Assembly (NCBI GenBank): GCA_020723765.1
Contig: DYIF01000004.1
Coordinates: 105,808-169,807, forward strand
From: Elusimicrobium minutum
GTDB taxonomy: Bacteria > Elusimicrobiota > Elusimicrobia > Elusimicrobiales > UBA9959
Reading direction: 5' to 3'
Length of the DNA: 64,000 bases
Shown here: positions 26,494 through 33,560 of the stretch, one piece after another
Layout of the letters: every line of letters starts with the position of its first letter
How positions within the stretch are numbered: the stretch's first letter is position 1
The notes under the pieces: model-generated
Databases searched by the model: none
Told to the model about the DNA's origin: nothing
Seen by the model: the letters and a program-made list of their open reading frames with translations, nothing else
Made by a program: the position numbers and the translations under genes

Positions 26494-26546
26494 GCTCAGG
26501 AGTTATCAGCCGCCAGGGCGGTTTTAAGGAGAACTCCATCTCCCAA
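26494..26546 (-). ncRNA. Fluoride riboswitch (crcB motif)
   Basis: On the minus strand GGGAGATGGAGTTCTCC is followed by AAAACCGCC, a GGCGG arm and CTGATAACTCC. This matches the fluoride aptamer: GATG core, first stem, CCGCC/GGCGG stem, conserved CTGATnnCTCC, and GGAGTT pairing with AACTCC. It lies 22 bp before the antiporter ATG. The freed CTCCT could pair with the AGGAG of the ribosome-binding site, so ligand binding would expose it (switch on). A TGATAAAAT -10 six bases upstream puts the transcript start at the aptamer. Confidence 0.9.
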
Positions 26547-26631
26547 ATATATTTTATCAAATTATAACCGAAATTAACAGGTAATCTATTTACAAACAGA
26601 GTGGGTACATTTTTCGAATAAGCCCTCTAAA

Positions 26632-27507
26632 TTACTCTTCTAATTTTACCTCTATTTCGTTTCTATAAGGGCACTCGGGTATATAATCCCTTTTAGTTTT
26701 TTTATATAAACTCACGCATAAACCTATAATATAATTTTTTTTCTCATCTTCGGATTGCATAGTAGATTTTTTATACTCAGACAAATCTTTTATTGCCTGT
26801 TCAAATTTATCAAGTTTTAAATAAACTTTTGCGCGGTCATAATATGAAATGCTTGGCTTTGATGTGTCTGCATTTATAGCTTTTGTAAAATAAAATAATC
26901 CTTTATTAAAGTCATTTATATCGGTTTCTGAATAACTGTAAATACGCCCTAACATTTCATAAATACTCCATCTAAAAGGCAACCCATCTATAGTTGTCTC
27001 AGTATCGTTTTTTACATATTTTAAAGATTCATTAAGGTCTTTAATAGCATTTTCACATGCTTTTTTATCTACTTTTGTAAAACATCCTTTTAAATAAACC
27101 CCGGCTCTTTCGTAATATGCATATGGATTAGTTTTATTAATCCCTATTTCTTTAGAAAACAATTTAATAGCAAGTTCCGGCTGATTTTCTTTAAGCTCTA
27201 AAAGAAAATTGGTTGTTTCAAATTTTTCATGAGGATACATATCTTTTTTAATTTTTTTAGGTAAAAGTTCAAACACATAATCTCTAAGTTTTTTATTCTG
27301 GCTCTTATCCATTTTTAACTTATTTTCTGCTTCTCTTAAAATGTCATCAAACTCCTTCGCATCTATATATTCTTTGTTTTTAACATCAACCACCGGCCGA
27401 ACTTTTACCTGCTCCACCGACAATACGCTTTGAGTTGATACATTATCCTGAGCGTTGAGAACAGGCATTACACCAATCCAAACTAAAAAGAATAATTTTA
27501 TCTTCAT
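26632..27507 (-). CDS. Exported TPR protein, paralogue 2
   Basis: The 291-residue product has a signal peptide (1-19, ending LNAQ), a ~60-residue spacer and TPR-like helical repeats (~85-280; AYYERAGVYLK and ISYYDRAKVYLKLDKFEQAIKDL). Residues 1-79 are identical to paralogue 1 (28069-28986) and the remainder diverges. The gene has its own copy of the shared promoter, but with a 14-bp -35/-10 spacer. No family beyond TPR is recognised. Ribosome-binding site AGGAGGG. Confidence 0.85.
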   Translation of the reverse strand: MKIKLFFLVWIGVMPVLNAQDNVSTQSVLSVEQVKVRPVVDVKNKEYIDAKEFDDILREAENKLKMDKSQNKKLRDYVFELLPKKIKKDMYPHEKFETTNFLLELKENQPELAIKLFSKEIGINKTNPYAYYERAGVYLKGCFTKVDKKACENAIKDLNESLKYVKNDTETTIDGLPFRWSIYEMLGRIYSYSETDINDFNKGLFYFTKAINADTSKPSISYYDRAKVYLKLDKFEQAIKDLSEYKKSTMQSEDEKKNYIIGLCVSLYKKTKRDYIPECPYRNEIEVKLEE

Positions 27508-27556
27508 TTACCCTCCTAAGTTATTTTATAAAAAAAAATATCTGTCAAGCGTAATA
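27268..27556 (-). repeat. Duplicated promoter and 5' gene segment, copy B
   Basis: This 289-bp segment is identical to 28747-29038 except for three fewer A bases in the promoter tract. It contains the promoter, ribosome-binding site and first ~79 codons of the TPR gene. Confidence 0.95.
27523..27548 (-). promoter_or_regulatory. Promoter of TPR paralogue 2 (14-bp spacer)
   Basis: TTGACA (27543-27548) and TAAAAT (27523-27528) on the minus strand are separated by 14 bp, including a T9 run. That is outside the normal 16-18 bp range, so activity should be low. Confidence 0.75.
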
Positions 27557-27640
27557 TCTATGTAAACATGTGGGTCACAACAGATTTTAAAGCAACAAAA
27601 TGATAAAATCGGTTCTGAACAGCGTTTTTAAAGCAAATTA

Positions 27641-28048
27641 TTAATTACAAATAGCGTTAGTACATTTTTCTATTATTGTAACAACTTTTGTTTTTTCATA
27701 AGGACAAACTCTTCTAATGCAAGGAGCGTTAAGTTGGGCACTCGCAAACTCAACACATGGCTTATTAGCAACCATACATTCTTTTGGCTCATCCGTAGTA
27801 TTTGTCCTTTCCCAGTTTTTGCATTCTTTGAGATTGCAACTTTCTTTGCAATCATTGGTTTCCTTAGTGTCCTTTGCAGTTACCACATCCCATTTATAAC
27901 AATTGCCATTAGCACTTGCCTTACATATAGTGTCTGTAACTTTTGTATAAGTTATATATTGAATTACTCTGTTTAAACATTCGCTATACAAAAAAGAGAA
28001 AAAAAGGAAAAACATAATTACAAAAAATATCTTTTTACCATTATTCAT
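27641..28048 (-). CDS. Small exported cysteine-rich protein
   Basis: The 135-residue product has a signal peptide (MNNGKKIFFVIMFFLFFSFLYS) and a mature part of ~113 residues with 12 cysteines, several in closely spaced pairs (CKESC, ECKNW, APCIRRVC). This suggests a disulfide-rich extracytoplasmic protein. No family is recognised. ATG 28048 is chosen because GAGG lies 5-6 bp upstream; it follows the TPR paralogue 1 stop by 20 bp and is probably in its operon. TPR paralogue 2 follows. Confidence 0.75.
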   Translation of the reverse strand: MNNGKKIFFVIMFFLFFSFLYSECLNRVIQYITYTKVTDTICKASANGNCYKWDVVTAKDTKETNDCKESCNLKECKNWERTNTTDEPKECMVANKPCVEFASAQLNAPCIRRVCPYEKTKVVTIIEKCTNAICN

Positions 28049-28068
28049 AACAACCTCACTTATCATAT

Positions 28069-28986
28069 CTATTTTAATAAACCTGCTGATTTTAAAAATT
28101 TATCAAACTCATCCGAATTTTCCAGCAATTTTTTTTCAGCGCATCCAGCAATTACCTCTCCAGTTTTTCTATAAATCCTTCTACATAAATCGTAAGTCTC
28201 ACTCATTCTTGTTGCCTCTGATGTAAAATCTCTTTTGAGATATGTTTCTAAATCTTTTTTAGCCTTTTCATAATTGTTTATATCGCAATAAGCTCTGGCT
28301 CTGTTTAAATATTCCTGACTTGGCTGAAATACATCCGATTTTATGGCTTTATTGTAATTGTCAATTGCTTTTTGTAAATCTTTATATATAAACCTATAAA
28401 TATCACCTTTAGAGCTATATATTTTCATTCTGAAGGGAACCCCATAAATATCTAATTCCTTATCGCTTTTAATGTATTTTAAAGCATTATCCGCATCAAC
28501 AATATATTTCTCACAATAAGTTTTATCAAAATTCTTATTATTACTGTTTTTTTCAAATTCTTTCATACACAAAGAATAATATACACTTGCTCTTTCGTAA
28601 TAAGCGTTTGGATTTGAAGGATTTAACTCTATTTCTTTATCATAAATTTTAATAGCCAATAATGGATATTTTTCTATAAACTCATTCATATCCAAAGCCA
28701 GTTTCATTTTTTCTTCACCACTCATTTTGTTCTTTATCGGAAGAATTTCAAACACATAATCTCTAAGTTTTTTATTCTGGCTCTTATCCATTTTTAACTT
28801 ATTTTCTGCTTCTCTTAAAATGTCATCAAACTCCTTCGCATCTATATATTCTTTGTTTTTAACATCAACCACCGGCCGAACTTTTACCTGCTCCACCGAC
28901 AATACGCTTTGAGTTGATACATTATCCTGAGCGTTGAGAACAGGCATTACACCAATCCAAACTAAAAAGAATAATTTTATCTTCAT
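28069..28986 (-). CDS. Exported TPR protein, paralogue 1
   Basis: The 305-residue product has the same signal peptide and first 79 residues as paralogue 2, then a different TPR region (~85-290; YYERASVYYSLCMKEF, then YLNRARAYCDINNYEKAKKDLETYLK). The identity is at the DNA level, which points to recent duplication or gene conversion joining one 5' module to different C-termini. Its promoter has an ideal 17-bp spacer. The Cys-rich gene follows in the same unit. Confidence 0.85.
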   Translation of the reverse strand: MKIKLFFLVWIGVMPVLNAQDNVSTQSVLSVEQVKVRPVVDVKNKEYIDAKEFDDILREAENKLKMDKSQNKKLRDYVFEILPIKNKMSGEEKMKLALDMNEFIEKYPLLAIKIYDKEIELNPSNPNAYYERASVYYSLCMKEFEKNSNNKNFDKTYCEKYIVDADNALKYIKSDKELDIYGVPFRMKIYSSKGDIYRFIYKDLQKAIDNYNKAIKSDVFQPSQEYLNRARAYCDINNYEKAKKDLETYLKRDFTSEATRMSETYDLCRRIYRKTGEVIAGCAEKKLLENSDEFDKFLKSAGLLK

Positions 28987-29038
28987 TTACCCTCCTAAGT
29001 TATTTTATAAAAAAAAAAAATATCTGTCAAGCGTAATA
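28747..29038 (-). repeat. Duplicated promoter and 5' gene segment, copy A
   Basis: This 292-bp segment is identical to 27268-27556 apart from an A12 instead of A9 tract (29009-29020). The copy ends exactly where repeat element copy 2 begins. Confidence 0.95.
29002..29030 (-). promoter_or_regulatory. Promoter of TPR paralogue 1 (17-bp spacer)
   Basis: TTGACA (29025-29030) and TAAAAT (29002-29007) are 17 bp apart on the minus strand; a T12 run makes up most of the spacer. This is a near-ideal housekeeping promoter. Confidence 0.82.
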
Positions 29039-29275
29039 AAGTTTAATGTTCAATGTTTTATGTTCAATGTCTAAAGTCTAATGACAGAGAATAGAGAACA
29101 GGGGTTAGAGAATAAAAATTGAGTTTAATGTTTGAAGTTCAAAGTTAAACGACTGGAACGAAATGCTTAAAGTTTTTCAATATTTCTACACATCTATTCA
29201 TCTAATTCCAATGCATCCACACATCTACACTTCTACGCATCTATACATCCAATTTCCTCTAACGCTCCAATCCTT
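29038..29275 (+). repeat. Composite 7/8-bp tandem repeat element, copy 2
   Basis: In order: about seven YAAWGTY heptamers, five AGAGAAT-type heptamers, three more YAAWGTY units, the core ACGACTGGAACGAAA, and octamers (CCACACAT CTACACTT and so on) ending in a CCAATTTCCTCTAACGCT tail. It fills the ~320-bp divergent gap between TPR paralogue 1 and the nitroreductase gene, with no credible gene inside. Confidence 0.88.
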
Positions 29276-29310
29276 TAAGCTTTCTAATATGATAAAATTA
29301 TTTTAGTAAT

Positions 29311-29841
29311 ATGTTTGAAGAACTTGTCAAAAAAAGAAAAAGCATAAGGAAATTCAAAGAAAACCCGATAGAAAGAGAAAAAATAGAGAAAATACTTCAA
29401 TGCGCAAGGCTTTCTCCATCGGCCTGCAACTCCCAGCCATACAAATTTATAGTTATGAGCGGAGAATATAAAAATAAATTTTGCGACTCCGTTTTTACGG
29501 GAATGTTTTCCTCCTGCTCTTTCGTTAAAAAAGCTCCGTTAATAATAGCCATGATAAGAACAAAAACAAGTTTGAAAATGAAAATAGGCAATATGGTATG
29601 CGATACCGATTTTTCTTTAATAGACTTAGGTATAGCCGGAGAACATATGGTTTTAGCGGCGACCGATATGGGATTAGGCAGTTTGTGGGTCGGTTGGTTT
29701 GACAGAAAAAAGGCTTTTGAGTTTTTAAATCTAAAAAAAGGCGAAAATATCGAAATAATTATAGCGATAGGAGAAAAGGATGAGGAACCTAACGAAAGGA
29801 AAAAGAAATCTTTCGAAGATATTGTCGAGTTTAGGAGTTAG
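29311..29841 (+). CDS. Nitroreductase family flavoprotein
   Basis: The 176-residue protein has the FMN-binding pattern KRKSIRKF (N-terminal Arg/Ser/Arg), PSACNSQPYKF, and C-terminal GLGSLWVGWF plus IAIGEKDEEP. It is a compact member of the family that reduces nitro compounds, quinones or flavins with NAD(P)H; the substrate is unknown. A TGATAAAAT -10 ends 12 bp before the ATG and there is no Shine-Dalgarno. The 3' end overlaps the next gene by 62 bp. Confidence 0.93.
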   Translation: MFEELVKKRKSIRKFKENPIEREKIEKILQCARLSPSACNSQPYKFIVMSGEYKNKFCDSVFTGMFSSCSFVKKAPLIIAMIRTKTSLKMKIGNMVCDTDFSLIDLGIAGEHMVLAATDMGLGSLWVGWFDRKKAFEFLNLKKGENIEIIIAIGEKDEEPNERKKKSFEDIVEFRS

Positions 29842-30166
29842 TTTTTTATTATTGAGTTTTTTTTCTGGTTTAATTAACGCCCAATGCGGCCCCCAGAAAG
29901 ATAGCTGCTCGTCTAAAAATTTGACATTAAGCGAACTTCTTGAAAAAAAACCTATAGAACAGAAAAAAATCTCAGAGCGAAAGAATCACATAATAGCAAA
30001 ACAAGAGGAGATAATATCCGTCGAAAAAGATTCGGATAAAATTATAGACAACACCCGACAAAGCGAAAAAAAATTGGAAAACCCCGGGGTGCTTATCGTA
30101 GTAATGGCGGGATTTATCGGAATGTATTTTTATTTTAACGATAAGAAAAAGAAAAAAAAGAAATGA
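29780..30166 (+). CDS. Small bitopic membrane protein of unknown function
   Basis: The 128-residue protein has an N-terminal signal or membrane segment (SKILSSLGVSFLLLSFFSG, to ~35), a short Cys-containing segment (CGPQKDSC), a charged helical stretch and a C-terminal membrane helix (GVLIVVMAGFIGMYFYF) ending in a run of lysines. No family recognised. It starts inside the nitroreductase gene behind AGGAGAAAAGG and overlaps pyrC by ATGA, so it is translated within the pyr operon. Confidence 0.72.
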   Translation: MRNLTKGKRNLSKILSSLGVSFLLLSFFSGLINAQCGPQKDSCSSKNLTLSELLEKKPIEQKKISERKNHIIAKQEEIISVEKDSDKIIDNTRQSEKKLENPGVLIVVMAGFIGMYFYFNDKKKKKKK

Positions 30167-31428
30167 TATTATTAAAAAACGCATTTCTCATAAAAGGCGA
30201 AAAATTAGAAAAAAAAGACATACTAATCTCGCAAAACCGAATCGAAAAAATATCGGATAAAATAAATAACAAAAAAACAAAAATCGTAAACGCAAAAGGG
30301 CTTATAGCTATTCCCTCTTTAATAGATATCCATGTTCATTCTCGAGTTCCGGGCAAAGAAGATGCCGAAGATTTTTTCACGCTTACAAAAGCGGCTTTAA
30401 GCGGAGGAGTCGGAACAGTAGTTCTTATGCCCAATACCGAACCGGCTACCGACAACCCCCAAATATTAAAAACGCTTATAAAAAAATCTAAAAAAGAATC
30501 CTGCCTGAATATTCTCTTTTCTTCCGCGGGCACAAAAAATAGAGAAGGGAAATATATTGTAAATGTGAAAGAAAATTCGAGATATTCGGTTTCGTTTACC
30601 GACGACGGAGCGTGGATAAAAGACTCCTGCGTTATGGAAAAACTTCTTGTACTTTCGGATAAATACGGGAAAAAAGTTTTTTCCCATCCTCAAACAAATT
30701 ACGAAGGTTTTATAAACGAAGGAAAGATTTCTAAAAGATTAAACATACCCGGAATAAACAGAAAAACCGAATATATGGCGGTTCTAAGAGATTGCATTTT
30801 GTCGATAATAACAAACACGCCTTTGCATCTTCAACATATAAGCGTAAAAGAATCGGTCGAAATAATAAAGGAAGCCAAAAAACTAAACCCGAAAATTACC
30901 GCGGAAACCGCCCCTCATTATTTCTGCTTTACCGAAGATAAACTTAAAGATTTAAACGCCGATTTTAAAATGAATCCTCCGCTTAGAACCGAAGAAGACA
31001 GGTTGGCGGTAATAAAAGGCTTAAAAGACAGGACAATAGACGCCATAGCCACCGACCACGCTCCTCATACCGCGGCAGAAAAATCAAAGCCCATAGATAC
31101 GGCGCCTTTCGGGGTAATAGGGCTTGAAACTATGCTTTCCGCTTCGATAACCGAACTTTTTATAAAAAACAAATTTTCCCTCTCTCTGGTGATATCGCTT
31201 ATGACATCAAATCCGGCTAAAATTATAAATATAAAAGACAGAGGGATAATAAAAGAAGGGTATATAGCGGACATATCTTTGATAGACATTCGAAAAAAAT
31301 GGAATGTAAAATCTTTTTATTCCAAATCAGAAAATTCTCCTTTTAAAAAAATGACTCTAACCGGAAAAAACATAACGAGCATAATAAACGGAAAAATAAG
31401 ATATGAAAACGATAGATTTTTTATATAA
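30163..31428 (+). CDS. pyrC: Dihydroorotase, class I
   Basis: The 421-residue amidohydrolase closes carbamoyl-aspartate to dihydroorotate in pyrimidine synthesis. The zinc motif is in IDIHVHSRVPGKEDAEDF (~51-68), a late metal Asp is in IATDHAPHTAAEK, and FGVIGLETML is a class I signature. It overlaps pyrD by 26 bp. The usual DxHxHxRxPG pattern is intact, so activity is likely (unlike PyrX pseudo-dihydroorotases). Confidence 0.95.
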   Translation: MILLKNAFLIKGEKLEKKDILISQNRIEKISDKINNKKTKIVNAKGLIAIPSLIDIHVHSRVPGKEDAEDFFTLTKAALSGGVGTVVLMPNTEPATDNPQILKTLIKKSKKESCLNILFSSAGTKNREGKYIVNVKENSRYSVSFTDDGAWIKDSCVMEKLLVLSDKYGKKVFSHPQTNYEGFINEGKISKRLNIPGINRKTEYMAVLRDCILSIITNTPLHLQHISVKESVEIIKEAKKLNPKITAETAPHYFCFTEDKLKDLNADFKMNPPLRTEEDRLAVIKGLKDRTIDAIATDHAPHTAAEKSKPIDTAPFGVIGLETMLSASITELFIKNKFSLSLVISLMTSNPAKIINIKDRGIIKEGYIADISLIDIRKKWNVKSFYSKSENSPFKKMTLTGKNITSIINGKIRYENDRFFI

Positions 31429-32404
31429 AAAAATAGTAAGACCGATAGCTTTTAAAATAGACCCGGAAAAGGTTCACGATATGGCGATTTTGAAATTTAA
31501 AATCGCCTCAAATTTTAACTTTTTTAAAAAGATTGTTTCGAATTATTTTACGGTTAACTCGCCCATTTCTATCTCGGGACTAAATTTTAAAAATCCAATC
31601 GGGCTTTCCGCCGGATTTGATAAAAACGGAGAGGCGTACGATTTTTTAAAATGTTTGGGATTCGGTTTTATAGAAATCGGAAGCGTAACGCTTAAACCTC
31701 AAAAAGGAAATCCAAAGCCAAGACTATGGAGAATTCCGGAAGAAAAAGCTTTGGTAAATCACTTCGGCTTAAACAACATAGGGGCTTATGAGGTACTAAG
31801 AAATATAGAAAAAAAAGGAAAAGAAGAGATCGTTCTCGGCATCAATATATCGAAAAATAACGACACAGAATTTGAAATCGCTCATAAAAACATATCCGAA
31901 TGTTTTAAAATTTTAAAAGACGCGGGAGATTTTTTTGTTATAAACATAAGCTGTCCCAATGTCAAAGGTTTTACCGAAAGTTTAAAAGATTATTCGAAAA
32001 AAATAATAGAAAGCGTAAAAGAAATAGACGATAAAAAAATCGTTTTTATAAAAATATCTCCGGACATTTTGGATGAGGATTTAAAAGACATATCCGAACT
32101 TTGCGAAAAAACGAAAACCGGAATAGTCGCCTCTAATACCACTAAAAGAAGAGATTTAATTAAAACGAGAAAATTCGATTCTATCGAAGGAGGATTGAGT
32201 GGAAAGCCTCTTAGTAAAATAAACATCGAAACGATAGAAAAAATAAGAAGCTTTGCGCCGAACATACCGGTAATAGCAAGCGGCGGGATATTCGATAAAA
32301 ACGATATTCAATTAAGAAAGAAAGCCGGAGCGAATCTTTTCGAAATATATACTTCCTTTATATACGAAGGCCCTCTTCAGGTAAGAAATCTTTTGGGTCA
32401 ATAA
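31403..32404 (+). CDS. pyrD: Dihydroorotate dehydrogenase, class 2 (quinone)
   Basis: The 333-residue flavoprotein has the N-terminal amphipathic helix region of the membrane-bound class 2 enzymes (DPEKVHDMAI), the FMN and substrate motifs SAGFDKNGEA, NHFGLNNIG and NISCPNVKG, and VIASGGIF near the C-terminus. It oxidises dihydroorotate with quinone as acceptor, implying a respiratory quinone pool. It overlaps the convergent sensor gene by 7 bp. Confidence 0.95.
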   Translation: MKTIDFLYKKIVRPIAFKIDPEKVHDMAILKFKIASNFNFFKKIVSNYFTVNSPISISGLNFKNPIGLSAGFDKNGEAYDFLKCLGFGFIEIGSVTLKPQKGNPKPRLWRIPEEKALVNHFGLNNIGAYEVLRNIEKKGKEEIVLGINISKNNDTEFEIAHKNISECFKILKDAGDFFVINISCPNVKGFTESLKDYSKKIIESVKEIDDKKIVFIKISPDILDEDLKDISELCEKTKTGIVASNTTKRRDLIKTRKFDSIEGGLSGKPLSKINIETIEKIRSFAPNIPVIASGGIFDKNDIQLRKKAGANLFEIYTSFIYEGPLQVRNLLGQ

Positions 32405-33507
32405 ACTTTTTTGGGATAAAAAAGTATCAGTGTTCTATTAAGATCCGGGGTATCTCCTATATGTATGACCTTAACCGCTAAATTCTGGCCCTTAAATATA
32501 GTCTCGCCTTCTATAACTTCCCCCGGCATATCGAAGGCCTGACCCACAAGCCTTAAAAGATTTTGTTGCTGGCTTTCCACCACATCTAAAAGATGGACGG
32601 TCGTTCCTTCTATCCCTTTGAGTTCGAAATTTGCGTACAATACGTTATTATTCTCGTCTACGACTATTACGTACTCGTTTAAAGGAACTATTGTTTTAAG
32701 TATAGCCTTCCACCATTTTTCCTCTATTTCCCTGAAGTACTTGTCGCGCTTGGAATAATTCTCTATTTCATTTTTAAATTTTTTAAGAAGGTTATTTATG
32801 CTTTCCGCCACAAACCCTATCTCGTCGTTTTTTATGTTAAATCTGAGCTCAAACGTTTTAAAAGACGCAGCCTCTACCGCCTCTCCCAAAGCTTCCAAGG
32901 GATTTATCACATAACGATAGAAAAACACATAAAAAGGTATTCCGAGTAAAACCAAAACTCCTATCGCCCCTACCACATACTTGCTCATAGCCGAAGATAC
33001 AAGCGTATCGGATGTGGCCTTTGAAACCATCAACAAAACGCTTCCCACTATCTCGTTGTTTACTGTCAAAGGAATGGCTATTTCGTAGTAAGGTTGTTTG
33101 GGAACAGGCCTGACCTTCGGCATCTTTGCGGTTATGGCCTGAGCTATGGCGTCGGTAAGAGGAGGAACCTGAGATATGTATTCGTCCCAGCTCATACCGA
33201 TAAATCTCGGCTCTCTATGCCATCTTATTATCCCGGTTTTGTTTAGATATATTATAGAGGCGATTCTCTCGTCTTTGGAAAGAGTCTCCGCCATAAGATT
33301 AAATTCTTCGAAGGTTATGGCTTTCGGATTTTTCAAAAGCCCGTCCCTCATTGTGGGAGCGTAGATTTTAACCGTGTCTATTATATCGGCTTTAAGTTTT
33401 TCGTCGAAAGTCCATTTGAAAAGGTTATAATAAAAAACTCCGCCTAAAGCCATGACATATATGCCTATCGAAAGAAACCATAATGTCCATTTGGTAGTTA
33501 TTCTCAT
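32398..33507 (-). CDS. Orphan membrane sensor: periplasmic domain, HAMP and PAS-like domain, no output module
   Basis: The 369-residue protein has membrane helices at ~8-28 and ~182-205 flanking a periplasmic sensor domain with IASIIYLNKTGIIRWH (cache-like). A HAMP region (~206-255) and a coiled coil follow, then a PAS-like C-terminal domain (YVIVVDENNNVLYANFE). No kinase, GGDEF, EAL or methyl-accepting region follows. It may act on a partner protein. A TGCTAAAAT -10 ends 6 bp before its ATG. Confidence 0.85.
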   Translation of the reverse strand: MRITTKWTLWFLSIGIYVMALGGVFYYNLFKWTFDEKLKADIIDTVKIYAPTMRDGLLKNPKAITFEEFNLMAETLSKDERIASIIYLNKTGIIRWHREPRFIGMSWDEYISQVPPLTDAIAQAITAKMPKVRPVPKQPYYEIAIPLTVNNEIVGSVLLMVSKATSDTLVSSAMSKYVVGAIGVLVLLGIPFYVFFYRYVINPLEALGEAVEAASFKTFELRFNIKNDEIGFVAESINNLLKKFKNEIENYSKRDKYFREIEEKWWKAILKTIVPLNEYVIVVDENNNVLYANFELKGIEGTTVHLLDVVESQQQNLLRLVGQAFDMPGEVIEGETIFKGQNLAVKVIHIGDTPDLNRTLILFYPKKVY

Positions 33508-33513
33508 AATTAT

Positions 33514-33522
33514 ATTTTAGCA
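33514..33522 (-). promoter_or_regulatory. Extended -10 promoter (leaderless type) of orphan sensor gene
   Basis: On the minus strand TGC plus TAAAAT (33514-33519) ends exactly 6 bp before the ATG at 33507, with no Shine-Dalgarno. Confidence 0.65.
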
Positions 33523-33560
33523 CTTTCGAAATTAAATAAATGTTACGTAAAAATTAAAAA

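Noticed and set aside
29038..29275. CRISPR array
   Set aside because: The repeats are 7-8 bp, degenerate and contiguous, with no spacers; no cas genes are present.
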